Under the pieces are notes generated by a model. The model did not search any database and had not been told where the DNA came from. It saw only the letters and a program-made list of their open reading frames with translations. A program made the translations under genes and the position numbers. 22,148 nucleotides of DNA from NCBI GenBank assembly GCA_051873875.1, contig JBJEFI010000003.1, positions 1 to 22,148 on the forward strand, read 5' to 3'. Of the stretch, positions 7,532-14,831 are shown one piece after another (positions within the stretch are counted from its first letter, which is position 1; the number at the start of each line of letters is the position of its first letter). Source of the stretch: JBJEFI01 sp051873875 (GTDB lineage: Bacteria; Bacillota; Bacilli; Bacillales; Bacillaceae_G).

Positions 7532-8371
7532 TTGGAAACAAAAACGAAGATAATTGCCCTTTTAGTAACTGCTAATCTTGGATTGTTATTTGTGGGATTT
7601 GAAATAAATAAAAGTAACGCACATATGTTAAATGAAAAGCCAAAGATTACACAAAAGGATAAAAATGAAGTGAAAGGTTCCGGCGTTGTTGCTGACGAAG
7701 AACCGATTAAACAAGAAAAACCATCAAAATTAGATTTAATGAAAAAAAACATTGAAAAAGATGAAACTAGTAGGCTTGTATGGAAAAATGATGCAGCACG
7801 AAGCATAGATATTTTAGTAAATGCTAAAATTGGTCTTCATGCAGATTATCGTCCAGATGACCTTGTTCCGATAAATGTTCCATTCACAAATATGGATGGA
7901 GAGAGCAATACGATGCGTGAAGAAGCTGCTAGAGAAGTGGAAAAGATGTTTGCCGATGCTGAAGAAGAAGGTTTATATTTAGTTGGTGTATCTGCATTTC
8001 GCTCCTTTGAAAGACAACAACGTAATTATAATCGGGATTTAAATAGATACGGACAAAATTATGTAGATAAATATATTGCTGTTCCAGGCACATCAGAGCA
8101 TCAATTAGGACTAGTTATCGATATTTCTTCTCGGCGTTTAGGTTATGACTTAGTTGAATCCTTTGCTGATACAATTGAAGGGCAATGGTTAGCAGAGCAT
8201 TCGTATAAGTATGGGTTTATTGTTCGATACCCAGAAGATAAGCGAAGTATTGTTGGGTATGAGTACGAACCGTGGCATTTTCGTTACGTTGGAAAAGAGT
8301 TAGCAAAAAAGATTTATGATAGTGGACTTACATTTGAAGAATATGTGGACAAGCAACTTAAAGAAGAATAA
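7532..8371 (+). CDS. VanY/M15B family D-alanyl-D-alanine carboxypeptidase
   Basis: The 279-residue enzyme has an N-terminal membrane anchor (residues 6-24), a charged linker (about 30-75) and a VanY domain. The zinc and catalytic residues are all visible: H190 and D197 in SEHQLGLVIDIS, E246 and H249 in EPWHFRYVG, and the substrate-side R157SF motif. It trims terminal D-Ala from peptidoglycan stem peptides on the outer face of the membrane. No lipobox Cys is present, unlike the B. subtilis relative YodJ. The start is TTG 7532, supported by GGGAGTGG seven bases upstream; the next ATG (7626) would remove the membrane anchor. No vancomycin resistance genes adjoin it, so ordinary wall maturation is the likely role. 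Confidence 0.88.
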   Translation: METKTKIIALLVTANLGLLFVGFEINKSNAHMLNEKPKITQKDKNEVKGSGVVADEEPIKQEKPSKLDLMKKNIEKDETSRLVWKNDAARSIDILVNAKIGLHADYRPDDLVPINVPFTNMDGESNTMREEAAREVEKMFADAEEEGLYLVGVSAFRSFERQQRNYNRDLNRYGQNYVDKYIAVPGTSEHQLGLVIDISSRRLGYDLVESFADTIEGQWLAEHSYKYGFIVRYPEDKRSIVGYEYEPWHFRYVGKELAKKIYDSGLTFEEYVDKQLKEE

Positions 8372-8383
8372 GCTTCTTTTTTG

Positions 8384-8416
8384 AAAAAAACTCAGCAATC
8401 TTGCTGAGTTTTTTTT
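8384..8416. terminator. Bidirectional intrinsic terminator between convergent genes
   Basis: AAAAAAACTCAGCAA (8384-8398) and TTGCTGAGTTTTTTT (8401-8415) form a near-perfect hairpin. A-run and T-run on either side let it serve the plus gene and the minus gene at 8431-8610. Confidence 0.88.
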
Positions 8417-8430
8417 CAATGTAAGTCGAT

Positions 8431-8610
8431 TTATCCTCTATTGTAATGATTCATTTCTGTTAAATCAATGATGTAATTAATGTTTTCTAATTGGTTGTGA
8501 AGTTTTGAGACAAGGGCTGAATCATGCTCTTGTTCTTTTATCATTTCTAAGATGTGATTTTTTTGTTGAAGTAAAGATTGTTTCATTTCATTATAATTTT
8601 CTTGTGACAC
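8431..8610 (-). CDS. Small unknown coiled-coil protein
   Basis: I do not recognise this gene. From GTG at 8610 it encodes 59 residues (MSQENYNEMKQSLLQQ...), almost entirely helical and charged, with heptad-like Leu/Ile spacing through residues 10-50 and a C-terminal NHYNRG. The start is chosen because AAAGGGGTG (8618-8626) sits 7 bases upstream of GTG. An in-frame ATG at 8655 has no ribosome site, and a TATAAT -10 on this strand at 8667-8662 would start the message near it. The overall shape, two short helices, recalls small sporulation regulators of the Spo0E type, but the SQELD signature is absent (LHNQLE instead). Confidence 0.55.
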   Translation of the reverse strand: MSQENYNEMKQSLLQQKNHILEMIKEQEHDSALVSKLHNQLENINYIIDLTEMNHYNRG

Positions 8611-8709
8611 AATCGAACACCCCTTTAAGATACGAATAGAATTTTGATAATTCATACTATTATTATAATCCGAAAGATAAGATGTTACACCGGCGTTTTA
8701 GCTTCAAAT

Positions 8710-8785
8710 GTGTCAGTATTATGGAAAAAATGTGTGATTATTCACAAATGACAAGAGTGAAAAGTGTGATAATTATGAACAAATG
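8710..8785 (+). repeat. Three imperfect tandem copies of a GTGTSA...AAATG motif in the divergent intergenic region
   Basis: Copies begin at 8710 (GTGTCAGTATTATGG...AAATG, to 8732), 8732 (GTGTGATTATTCACAAATG, to 8750) and 8764 (GTGTGATAATTATGAAC plus AAATG, to 8785). Starts are 22 and 32 bp apart. The middle copy contains an inverted repeat TGTGA-4-TCACA (8733-8746). They lie between the promoters of the small minus-strand gene and the U32 gene, so an operator array is the natural reading. Confidence 0.5.
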
Positions 8786-8856
8786 GTGATAAAAAGTTGA
8801 CAGTAGCATCTAGAAAGCAACAAGGAGGCATTTTTTTCGATTGTTTTTATTTTATA

Positions 8857-8885
8857 GTGACAACTTTTTGTCCATGATGTATATT
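8857..8885 (+). promoter_or_regulatory. Sigma-A-type promoter of the U32 gene
   Basis: GTGACA (8857-8862), a 17-base spacer and TATATT (8880-8885) each match consensus at 5/6. The start point would fall near 8892, 30 bases before the ATG. Confidence 0.55.
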
Positions 8886-8921
8886 GGATAAGTGTATTTT
8901 TTGAACGGGAGAGTGATAGTT

Positions 8922-11429
8922 ATGAAACGTATCACAAGAGAAACAATTGAACTTTTAGCACCCGCAGGCAACTGGGAGTGCTTACGTGCTGCCGTTGCTA
9001 ATGGTGCAGATGCAGTTTATTTTGGTGTCGATAAGTTTAATGCTCGCGTACGTGCGAAAAACTTTCGTATGGACGAGCTTAAAGAAATTATGGCCTATTT
9101 GCATAAATATAATGTACGTGGCTATGTCACGTTTAATATTTTAGTTTTTCAAGATGAGTTAGAAGATGCTCGTACATTAGTAGAAGCATGTATGGAAGCA
9201 GGAGTAGATGCATTAATTATTCAAGATATGGGCTTAATGAGTATGGTTCGTGATATTTCACCTGATTTTCCAATTCACGGATCTACACAAATGACTGTAA
9301 CATCAAAAGAAGCAATTGACTTCTTAAAGCCATATGATTTAGAAGTAGTCGTATTAGGACGTGAAAATAATTTAAATCAAATTAAAAAAATCGCCGAAAA
9401 ATCAGACATGCCATTGGAAGTATTTGTTCATGGTGCCCTTTGTGTATCTTATTCAGGTCAATGTTTAACATCTGAAATGTGGGGAGGACGTTCTGCTAAC
9501 CGTGGCGAATGTGCCCAAGCGTGTCGTCTACCTTATGATTTAGTTGTAGATGGAAAAGTGAAAGAAATGGGTAATTTAGCTTACGTATTATCTCCAAAGG
9601 ATTTAGCAGCGATTGAATTAGTACCAGAACTAATTGAGGCGGGTGTATCTTCATTTAAAATTGAAGGTCGTCTAAAGTCACCAGAATATGTAGCAAACGT
9701 TGTGAGTAAATATCGTAAAGCAATTGATGAGCATTTAGCAGGACGTGATTATAAACCATCTAAAGATGAAATGCGTGAATTAGAACAAAGTTTTAGTCGC
9801 GGTTTTACGTATGGTTTCTTAAAGGGAACAAATCATAAAACATTATTAGATGGAACCTATCCGAAGAGTCGTGGTGTATTCCTTGGTACAGTTAAAAAAG
9901 TATTAAAAGATGCTGTGTTAATTGATATTCAAGCACCGATTAAGCGTGGAGATGGCATTGGTTTTGACCGTGGTCGCCCAGATGAGAAAGAAGAAGGTGG
10001 GCGAATTTATGACCTTCGCAAAAATGGCAATAAATTAGAAGGTGAAATAAAGGCTGGTTTAATTGAAATTGTTCCAGGTCGCCATGATGTAAATTTAACA
10101 AAAGTAAATGTTGGCGATCGAGTTTGGAAAACGAGTGATGATGAATTAAATCGTCGTTTACGCAAAACATTTGAAAAAGAACTTGCATATCGTTCTTTCC
10201 CAATTACAATTTCAGCGTTTGGAGAAGTTGGACAACAATTTGTATCGATTTGGACAGATGTAGAAACAAATAATAGCATCACGATTATGTCTGAAATGCC
10301 ATTAGAAGAAGCTAAAAATCGTCCATTAACAAAAGAGTATCTTGCAGAGCAATGGGGACGTCTAGGTGGTACAATTTTTGAATTAAGTGATTTACATGCA
10401 GAGTTAAATGGCAATGTGATTGTTCCTGTAAAGGAATTAAATCGCATGCGTCGTGAAGCAGCAGAAAGCTTATTAGCACAACGTATGGAACCATATCCGT
10501 ATAAAAGAAATACAGAGATAGATTCAATTGTAAAACACGAAAAGGAACAAGCAACAGAACCAACATTGATTGCCTTATGTCGAACAATGGAACAAATTCA
10601 AGGTGCATGTGAGACGGATATAAATCTTATTTATGCAGATTTTGAATTCACAACAGATTATCCAAAAGCAGTGAAACTTGCTCATGAATATAACAAGCGT
10701 ATTTATTTAACAACACCGCGTATTCATATGCCAGGTGAAAATGGTATTTTAAATGGTATATTACGTGCTAAGCCAGATGGAATTGTTGTTCGTAGTTTAG
10801 GTGCAGTTGCTTATTATACAGCAATGAAAGTAGATGTTCCATTAATTGGAGATTATTCATTAAACATTGCAAACAGTAAAGCAGTTGATTTATTCCTGCA
10901 TAAAGGTTTATCACGGGTGACACCATCCTATGACTTGAATATTCAACAAATGATGGACTTATTAGAAGTGTCTAAAACAAATAGCATGGAACTTGTTATT
11001 CATCAGCATTTACCAATGTTTCATACGGAGCATTGTATGTATTGTACGTTCTTAAGTGAGGGCACAGATTTTACAAACTGTGGTCGTCCATGTGAACAAT
11101 CACGTATTTCTTTACAAGACCGTATCGGTATGGAGCATCCTGTTCGTGTTGATATTGGTTGTCGTAATACGGTTTTTAATGCGATTGAACAATCAGGTGC
11201 AGAGTATTTACCACACTTCTTACAGCTTGGTGTAGAGAATTACCGCATTGAGTTTTTAGAGGAAGATAAAGAAAAAACAAAGGAAGTAATTTCTTTATAT
11301 CGTGAGGCATTAAATGGCGAACGTACTGGTACAAGTGTATGGCGTGCATTGAAGGCCACAAATCAGTTAGGTGTAACACGTGGACAACTAGTAAAAGAAA
11401 ATTACGTTGAGAAAAAAATTAAAAAATAA
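8922..11429 (+). CDS. Large U32 family protein, RlhA-like (probable RNA hydroxylation enzyme)
   Basis: From ATG 8922 (GGGAGAG about 8 bases upstream) it encodes 835 residues. The N-terminal U32 barrel begins IELLAPAGNWECLRAAV and carries the family signature around VFVHGALCVSYSGQC, with Cys174, 181, 197 and 201. A beta-rich middle region follows, and a C-terminal domain has a second cysteine set (705, 708, 720, 724). Although annotated as peptidases, U32 proteins of this type (TrhP, RlhA) hydroxylate tRNA U34 or 23S rRNA C2501 and use four Cys for an Fe-S cluster. The long form with the extra C-terminal region most resembles E. coli RlhA (YdcP), but the RNA target here is uncertain. An in-frame upstream extension to GTG 8892 is unlikely, as it coincides with the predicted transcript start. 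Confidence 0.82.
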   Translation: MKRITRETIELLAPAGNWECLRAAVANGADAVYFGVDKFNARVRAKNFRMDELKEIMAYLHKYNVRGYVTFNILVFQDELEDARTLVEACMEAGVDALIIQDMGLMSMVRDISPDFPIHGSTQMTVTSKEAIDFLKPYDLEVVVLGRENNLNQIKKIAEKSDMPLEVFVHGALCVSYSGQCLTSEMWGGRSANRGECAQACRLPYDLVVDGKVKEMGNLAYVLSPKDLAAIELVPELIEAGVSSFKIEGRLKSPEYVANVVSKYRKAIDEHLAGRDYKPSKDEMRELEQSFSRGFTYGFLKGTNHKTLLDGTYPKSRGVFLGTVKKVLKDAVLIDIQAPIKRGDGIGFDRGRPDEKEEGGRIYDLRKNGNKLEGEIKAGLIEIVPGRHDVNLTKVNVGDRVWKTSDDELNRRLRKTFEKELAYRSFPITISAFGEVGQQFVSIWTDVETNNSITIMSEMPLEEAKNRPLTKEYLAEQWGRLGGTIFELSDLHAELNGNVIVPVKELNRMRREAAESLLAQRMEPYPYKRNTEIDSIVKHEKEQATEPTLIALCRTMEQIQGACETDINLIYADFEFTTDYPKAVKLAHEYNKRIYLTTPRIHMPGENGILNGILRAKPDGIVVRSLGAVAYYTAMKVDVPLIGDYSLNIANSKAVDLFLHKGLSRVTPSYDLNIQQMMDLLEVSKTNSMELVIHQHLPMFHTEHCMYCTFLSEGTDFTNCGRPCEQSRISLQDRIGMEHPVRVDIGCRNTVFNAIEQSGAEYLPHFLQLGVENYRIEFLEEDKEKTKEVISLYREALNGERTGTSVWRALKATNQLGVTRGQLVKENYVEKKIKK

Positions 11430-11455
11430 TCTCCTTAAAAGAAGGAGATTATTTT
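11424..11455 (+). terminator. Intrinsic terminator after the U32 gene
   Basis: AAATAATCTCCTT (11424-11436) pairs with AAGGAGATTATTT (11442-11454) around a 5-base loop. The stem begins within the last codons of the gene. Confidence 0.8.
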
Positions 11456-11564
11456 AGAGTGTCGATGAGGTTATCTTTCGGTGACTTTGTCGACATTTTT
11501 TATATTTTTGACTACATAATATTTATGGAAGTTTGTTTAATTTATGAATGAAAAATAAAGTGTG

Positions 11565-11594
11565 CTACAATCTTTTCTGTTGTAGTCTTTTTTT
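11565..11594 (+). terminator. Second, terminator-like hairpin in the gap before the hemolysin III gene
   Basis: CTACAA (11565-11570) and TTGTAG (11580-11585) form a short stem followed by TCTTTTTTT. A weaker hairpin, TGTCGA/TCGACA (11460-11465 with 11490-11495), also followed by T-rich sequence, lies just before it. No gene is recognisable between them. Confidence 0.4.
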
Positions 11595-11696
11595 ACATGA
11601 ATGGATATTATTTGTTCAAAATAATGAAGGACAACTTTCTTTTTTGAAGAAAATCCATATATATAGTGCTAAACAATAAATAAAATTCAAAAAATA

Positions 11697-11705
11697 TGGT
11701 ATAGT
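11697..11705 (+). promoter_or_regulatory. Extended -10 promoter of the hemolysin III gene
   Basis: TGGTATAGT (TG-N-TATAGT) has no good -35 upstream. The start would lie near 11712, followed by AGGGGAGG and then the ATG at 11739. Confidence 0.45.
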
Positions 11706-11738
11706 GGAGTATAGAAACAATTAAGGGGAGGTTGCTAT

Positions 11739-12365
11739 ATGGAGTATTCGTTAAAAGAAGAAATAGCAAACGCGATATCACATGGGATAGGCGCACTTCT
11801 AAGCATTCCTGCACTTGTTGTATTAGTTGTCCAAGGGGTACTATATGGAACAACAGCACATGTTGTAAGCTTTTCCATCTTTGGTGGAAGTATGTTTTTA
11901 CTCTTCTTATTTTCGACACTAGTACACAGTATCACACATCCAAAAGTGAAGAAGGTCTTTGAATATTTGGATCACTCTGCAATCTATATCTTAATTGCAG
12001 GTTCATATACGCCATTTATATTATTGACAATTAACGGCCCTTTAAAATGGTTTTTATTTATTTTTATGTGGGGGTTAGCGTTAGGTGGGATTATTTTTAA
12101 ATTAATGTTCTTAGAAAAATTCCATTTTGTTTCTACTATTGTATATTTAATTATGGGCTGGTTATGTGTCTTTTTTATTAAGCCAGTTTACGAAGTATTA
12201 AGTATACAGGGAATTATCTTACTTGTAATAGGTGGTTTATTCTATTCCGTAGGTTGCATCTTTTATTTATGGAGACTATTCCCTTTTCATCATATGGTAT
12301 GGCATTTATTTGTTTTAGCAGGTAGTGCAACGATGTATAGTGTTGTGTTAATTTATTTAGTGTAA
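11739..12365 (+). CDS. Hemolysin III / PAQR family membrane protein
   Basis: The 208-residue protein has seven hydrophobic segments and the conserved metal-site residues of the PAQR/hemolysin III family. These are NAISHGIGA near residue 15, STLVHS and EYLDHSAIYILIAGSYTP in the middle, and HHMVWHLFVLAGS near the C-terminus. Family members include B. cereus hemolysin III and B. subtilis YplQ; bacterial forms have been linked to membrane homeostasis, and the haemolytic activity may be incidental. The start has a strong AGGGGAGG site. Flanking terminators make it a single-gene unit. Confidence 0.9.
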   Translation: MEYSLKEEIANAISHGIGALLSIPALVVLVVQGVLYGTTAHVVSFSIFGGSMFLLFLFSTLVHSITHPKVKKVFEYLDHSAIYILIAGSYTPFILLTINGPLKWFLFIFMWGLALGGIIFKLMFLEKFHFVSTIVYLIMGWLCVFFIKPVYEVLSIQGIILLVIGGLFYSVGCIFYLWRLFPFHHMVWHLFVLAGSATMYSVVLIYLV

Positions 12366-12367
12366 AG

Positions 12368-12398
12368 GAGTAACTACAATTTGTTAGTTGCTCTTTTT
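12368..12398 (+). terminator. Intrinsic terminator after the hemolysin III gene
   Basis: GAGTAACTA (12368-12376) pairs with TAGTTGCTC (12385-12393) with one G-T wobble, then TTTTT. Confidence 0.8.
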
Positions 12399-12540
12399 AT
12401 ATACAGAGAAAGACACGAGGGTTACTAAGATATAGTTAAACGGAATCTTTAAGTAGTAGAATTAGATTAGTTACTTACAAAGTTTAAAGAGAATAGATTT
12501 TTAAAGAAATATTTTTCGTTAAGATAATTTTCCTTATTCA

Positions 12541-12585
12541 TTTCACATCCGCTAGATAGATGTGGAAATAAAGATATGATATGAT
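12541..12585 (+). promoter_or_regulatory. Extended -10 promoter with an upstream inverted repeat, before the small basic protein gene
   Basis: TGATATGAT (12577-12585) is an extended -10. Immediately upstream TTTCACATC (12541-12549) and GATGTG(G)AAA (12559-12568) form an inverted repeat with a one-base bulge, covering the -35 region where a regulator would bind. The rest of the gap from 12399 shows nothing I recognise. Confidence 0.4.
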
Positions 12586-12615
12586 AATGCTAACTAATGG
12601 AAAGGAGTATGATAC

Positions 12616-12819
12616 ATGTTTAAAGAATTATTAAGGTTATTATTTGGAAGTAAAAAGCGTTATTCAAGTTCTTCTTTTCATCGTCGTCGTTATTATCATC
12701 ATACAAGCTCATCATTTCAAAGAAGAAATTACTACGATAAACATCAATATTATGGACACAAACATTATAAAAAACATAAACGAAAATCCTCTGTCTTTTC
12801 TAGCTTTTTTAGTAGTTAA
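12616..12819 (+). CDS. Small Ser/Tyr/His/Arg-rich low-complexity protein
   Basis: I do not recognise this 67-residue protein. After a short hydrophobic start (MFKELLRLLFG) it is strongly basic and low in complexity, with an internal repeat: SSSFHRRRYYHH (about 18-29) against SSSFQRRNYYDK (about 31-42). A degenerate HQYYGHKHYKKHKRKSS tail and a Ser/Phe-rich end follow. AAAGGAG lies 8 bases before the ATG, so it is a real gene. It ends only four bases before a protein kinase-like gene. Composition resembles phosphorylated spore-coat proteins such as CotG, which are Ser/Tyr/His/Lys/Arg-rich and modified by a kinase. That comparison rests on composition only and is inference. Confidence 0.7.
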   Translation: MFKELLRLLFGSKKRYSSSSFHRRRYYHHTSSSFQRRNYYDKHQYYGHKHYKKHKRKSSVFSSFFSS

Positions 12820-12823
12820 TTAA

Positions 12824-13612
12824 ATGAATTGGCGTAGATTTGTAAAATCATGTTTGTTTTATTTCTATCCTACAGATTGGAAACCTTTAGCCATTGGCAC
12901 AGTTGTTCACTCTAAATATGAAATTATGAAAGTTCTAGGTGTCGGGGGCTATAGTTATGCTTACTATGTTTGTGATCGCACAACAAATCAGTTTTATACA
13001 TTAAAACAAATAAAGAAGCATGTAGCGGCTGTCTATAATCGAGATATGCTATTTAAAGAAGGTGCTTTTTTGAATCAATTGATGCAAAAAGAAGGGTTTC
13101 CTTATCCAATTGATAATTTTATAGAAAATAACCAAGGATTTGTTGTTCTTAATTATATAGAAGGTACACCTATTGATGTATTAGTATTTGAACAAGGCAT
13201 GCAATATGATGAGAAACAAGCATTGATTTTATTAAAAAAAATTAGTCAAAAGGTTGTACAGTTGCATGAGTTAAATATTGTTCATCATGATTTACGATTA
13301 CCGAATATTTTAATTAATCGTGATGAAATTGCGATTATTGATTTTGGATTAGCAGAACAAGTAAAACATATTGACCAAGAGCACATTCATCATGAATTAT
13401 TTAAGCTTGGTCATTTTTTATTATTCTTATTGTACTCAAAGTATGAATGCGAAGAAGGTCAAAAAGAAAGCTCGTGGGAAGAAGAATTAGATATATCAGA
13501 TTCGACGAAAAAACTGCTACGTAGGCTGCTTCTAATTGATGAACCATTTAAAGATGCAAAAGAATTATTATTATTTTTGGAATATCATGACAGCAACACT
13601 TCTTTGTTGTAA
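12824..13612 (+). CDS. Protein kinase-like protein (Hanks/YbdM-like, cytoplasmic)
   Basis: The 262-residue protein has a compact kinase fold: glycine loop GVGGYSY (39-45), Lys61 (TLKQIKK), an alpha-C glutamate in FKEGAFL, catalytic loop HHDLRLPN (154-161, D156) and IDFG (D173). The usual HRDLKxxN Lys reads Arg, a conservative change. The C-terminal lobe is short and there are no transmembrane or PASTA segments, so it resembles small soluble kinases such as B. subtilis YbdM (PrkD). No ribosome site precedes ATG 12824; translation probably depends on coupling to the small gene ending four bases earlier. The tight pair suggests the upstream basic protein is its substrate or partner (inference). 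Serine/threonine versus tyrosine specificity cannot be read from the sequence. Confidence 0.82.
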   Translation: MNWRRFVKSCLFYFYPTDWKPLAIGTVVHSKYEIMKVLGVGGYSYAYYVCDRTTNQFYTLKQIKKHVAAVYNRDMLFKEGAFLNQLMQKEGFPYPIDNFIENNQGFVVLNYIEGTPIDVLVFEQGMQYDEKQALILLKKISQKVVQLHELNIVHHDLRLPNILINRDEIAIIDFGLAEQVKHIDQEHIHHELFKLGHFLLFLLYSKYECEEGQKESSWEEELDISDSTKKLLRRLLLIDEPFKDAKELLLFLEYHDSNTSLL

Positions 13613-13626
13613 TATAATAATTACAA
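13607..13626 (+). promoter_or_regulatory. Operator-like inverted repeat around a TATAAT before the COG0523 gene
   Basis: TTGTAAT (13607-13613) and ATTACAA (13620-13626) are perfect 7-bp arms. Between them lies TATAAT (13613-13618), a consensus -10. ATGACA (13587-13592) is a possible -35, but 20 bases away is too far. The spacing does not fit the Zur, Fur or PerR boxes I know. Confidence 0.4.
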
Positions 13627-13638
13627 AGGAGTGGTTTT

Positions 13639-14607
13639 ATGACAAAATTGCCCGTAACCATTTTAACAGGGTTTCTAGGTTCAGGAAAAACAACACTATT
13701 AAATCGCATCTTAACAACAAATCATGGCTTAAAATTAGCCGTTATTGTTAATGAAATTGGTGCAATTGGCATCGATCATCAATTAGTCGTACAAACGGAT
13801 GAAGATGTTATAGAAATGACTAATGGCTGCGTATGTTGCACCTTCCGAGAAGACTTAATTATTACATTACAAAAATTAAATACGTTAAGAAAAGAAGGAA
13901 AGCAACAATTTGATGGTGTTATCCTAGAAACAACTGGAATGGCAAATCCAGGGCCAATTATAAGTAGTTTTTTCTTAGATGAAGCAGTTAATAAAGCATA
14001 TGCAATAAATGGTGTTGTAACTGTTGTAGATGGTTTTCATATTAAAAAACATTTAGAAAAAGGAATGGAAGCAGAAGAGCAGTTAGCTTTTGCAGATATC
14101 ATTATTGTTAATAAAGAAGAATTATTGACACCAAATCAGAAAAAAGTACTACTTGCTCATTTAAGAGAATACAATGTATCTGCTAGAATTGAATTTGCAA
14201 CCTATTGTGATGTGGACATTTCAGCGCTATTACATATTCAGACATTTAAAATGGAAGAAAAACTAGCCATCTATCAACAACAGCAGCCAGATTCTCGCCA
14301 TCGAGAAGGCGTTATTTCCTTTGCATTAACAGAAAGTAAGCCGTTAGATATGATGAAGCTAAACGAATGGATGACAGCTGTAGTAAATGAACTGGGAGAA
14401 AACTTATATCGTTATAAAGGCATTATTTCTTTAAAAGATTGCGATAAGCGATTAGTCTTTCAAGGAGTACATGCATTATTTGCCGCTTCTTTTGATCGAC
14501 CTTGGATGGAAAATGAAGAAAGAACGTCACAAATGGTATTTATCGGAAGGAATTTAAATAAACAATGGTTTGAGGATTGCTTTCGTCAACTTGTGATGGA
14601 AGACTAA
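13639..14607 (+). CDS. COG0523 (CobW/P47K/ZNG1) GTPase, probable metal chaperone
   Basis: The 322-residue G3E-family GTPase has Walker A GFLGSGKTT (11-19), NEIGAIGID (38-46), the metal-binding CxCC motif at 64-67 (GCVCC), ETTG and NKEE (guanine recognition). A CobW C-terminal domain extends from about 220, ending MVFIGRNLNKQWF. Members hand metal ions, often zinc or cobalt, to client enzymes; B. subtilis YciC is the Zur-controlled example. No client gene or Zur box is evident next to it, so the metal is undetermined. Strong AAAGGAG precedes the ATG, 26 bases after the kinase stop. It may be read from the kinase operon or from its own palindromic promoter. The 224-base gap downstream shows no strong terminator. 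Confidence 0.9.
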   Translation: MTKLPVTILTGFLGSGKTTLLNRILTTNHGLKLAVIVNEIGAIGIDHQLVVQTDEDVIEMTNGCVCCTFREDLIITLQKLNTLRKEGKQQFDGVILETTGMANPGPIISSFFLDEAVNKAYAINGVVTVVDGFHIKKHLEKGMEAEEQLAFADIIIVNKEELLTPNQKKVLLAHLREYNVSARIEFATYCDVDISALLHIQTFKMEEKLAIYQQQQPDSRHREGVISFALTESKPLDMMKLNEWMTAVVNELGENLYRYKGIISLKDCDKRLVFQGVHALFAASFDRPWMENEERTSQMVFIGRNLNKQWFEDCFRQLVMED

Positions 14608-14831
14608 GAAAAAACTCGAAAACTAGGGAAGTATTTTTTTGGTTATGCGGCTCAGTCAATTCTTTTTTATATGGATAGTTTTATGCAATACATTTGTCTG
14701 AGATTACAATTACTTTATAAAGAAACATTTATAACTACTTAAGGTATTTCCTTTGCTTTCACAAGGTAGAATTAATTATTTTTACAACATCAACAACATT
14801 GGCATTTAAAATGAAAATTTGGAGTGTAAAA

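Noticed and set aside
8431..8610. Spo0E-type phosphatase
   Set aside because: The length and two-helix shape are compatible, but the SQELD signature is replaced by HNQLE.
8731..8747. Rex or CRP/FNR binding site
   Set aside because: The TGTGA/TCACA arms are four bases apart rather than six; the alternative register matches only one half well.
8797..8802. Perfect TTGACA upstream of the U32 gene
   Set aside because: No acceptable -10 lies 16-18 bases downstream; the promoter at 8857-8885 is better.
8822..8891. Short reading frame from TTG 8841 (16 codons) after a strong AAGGAGG, possible leader peptide of the U32 gene
   Set aside because: The ribosome site is 12 bases from a TTG, and the best promoter (8857-8885) starts transcription near 8892, downstream of this frame.
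10007..10608. Minus-strand frames inside the U32 gene
   Set aside because: These are shadows in other frames of a gene with strong family motifs; no start signals.
13607..13626. Zur box for the COG0523 gene
   Set aside because: The half-sites are separated by six bases and lack the TCGTAAT core and one-base centre of the Bacillus Zur site.
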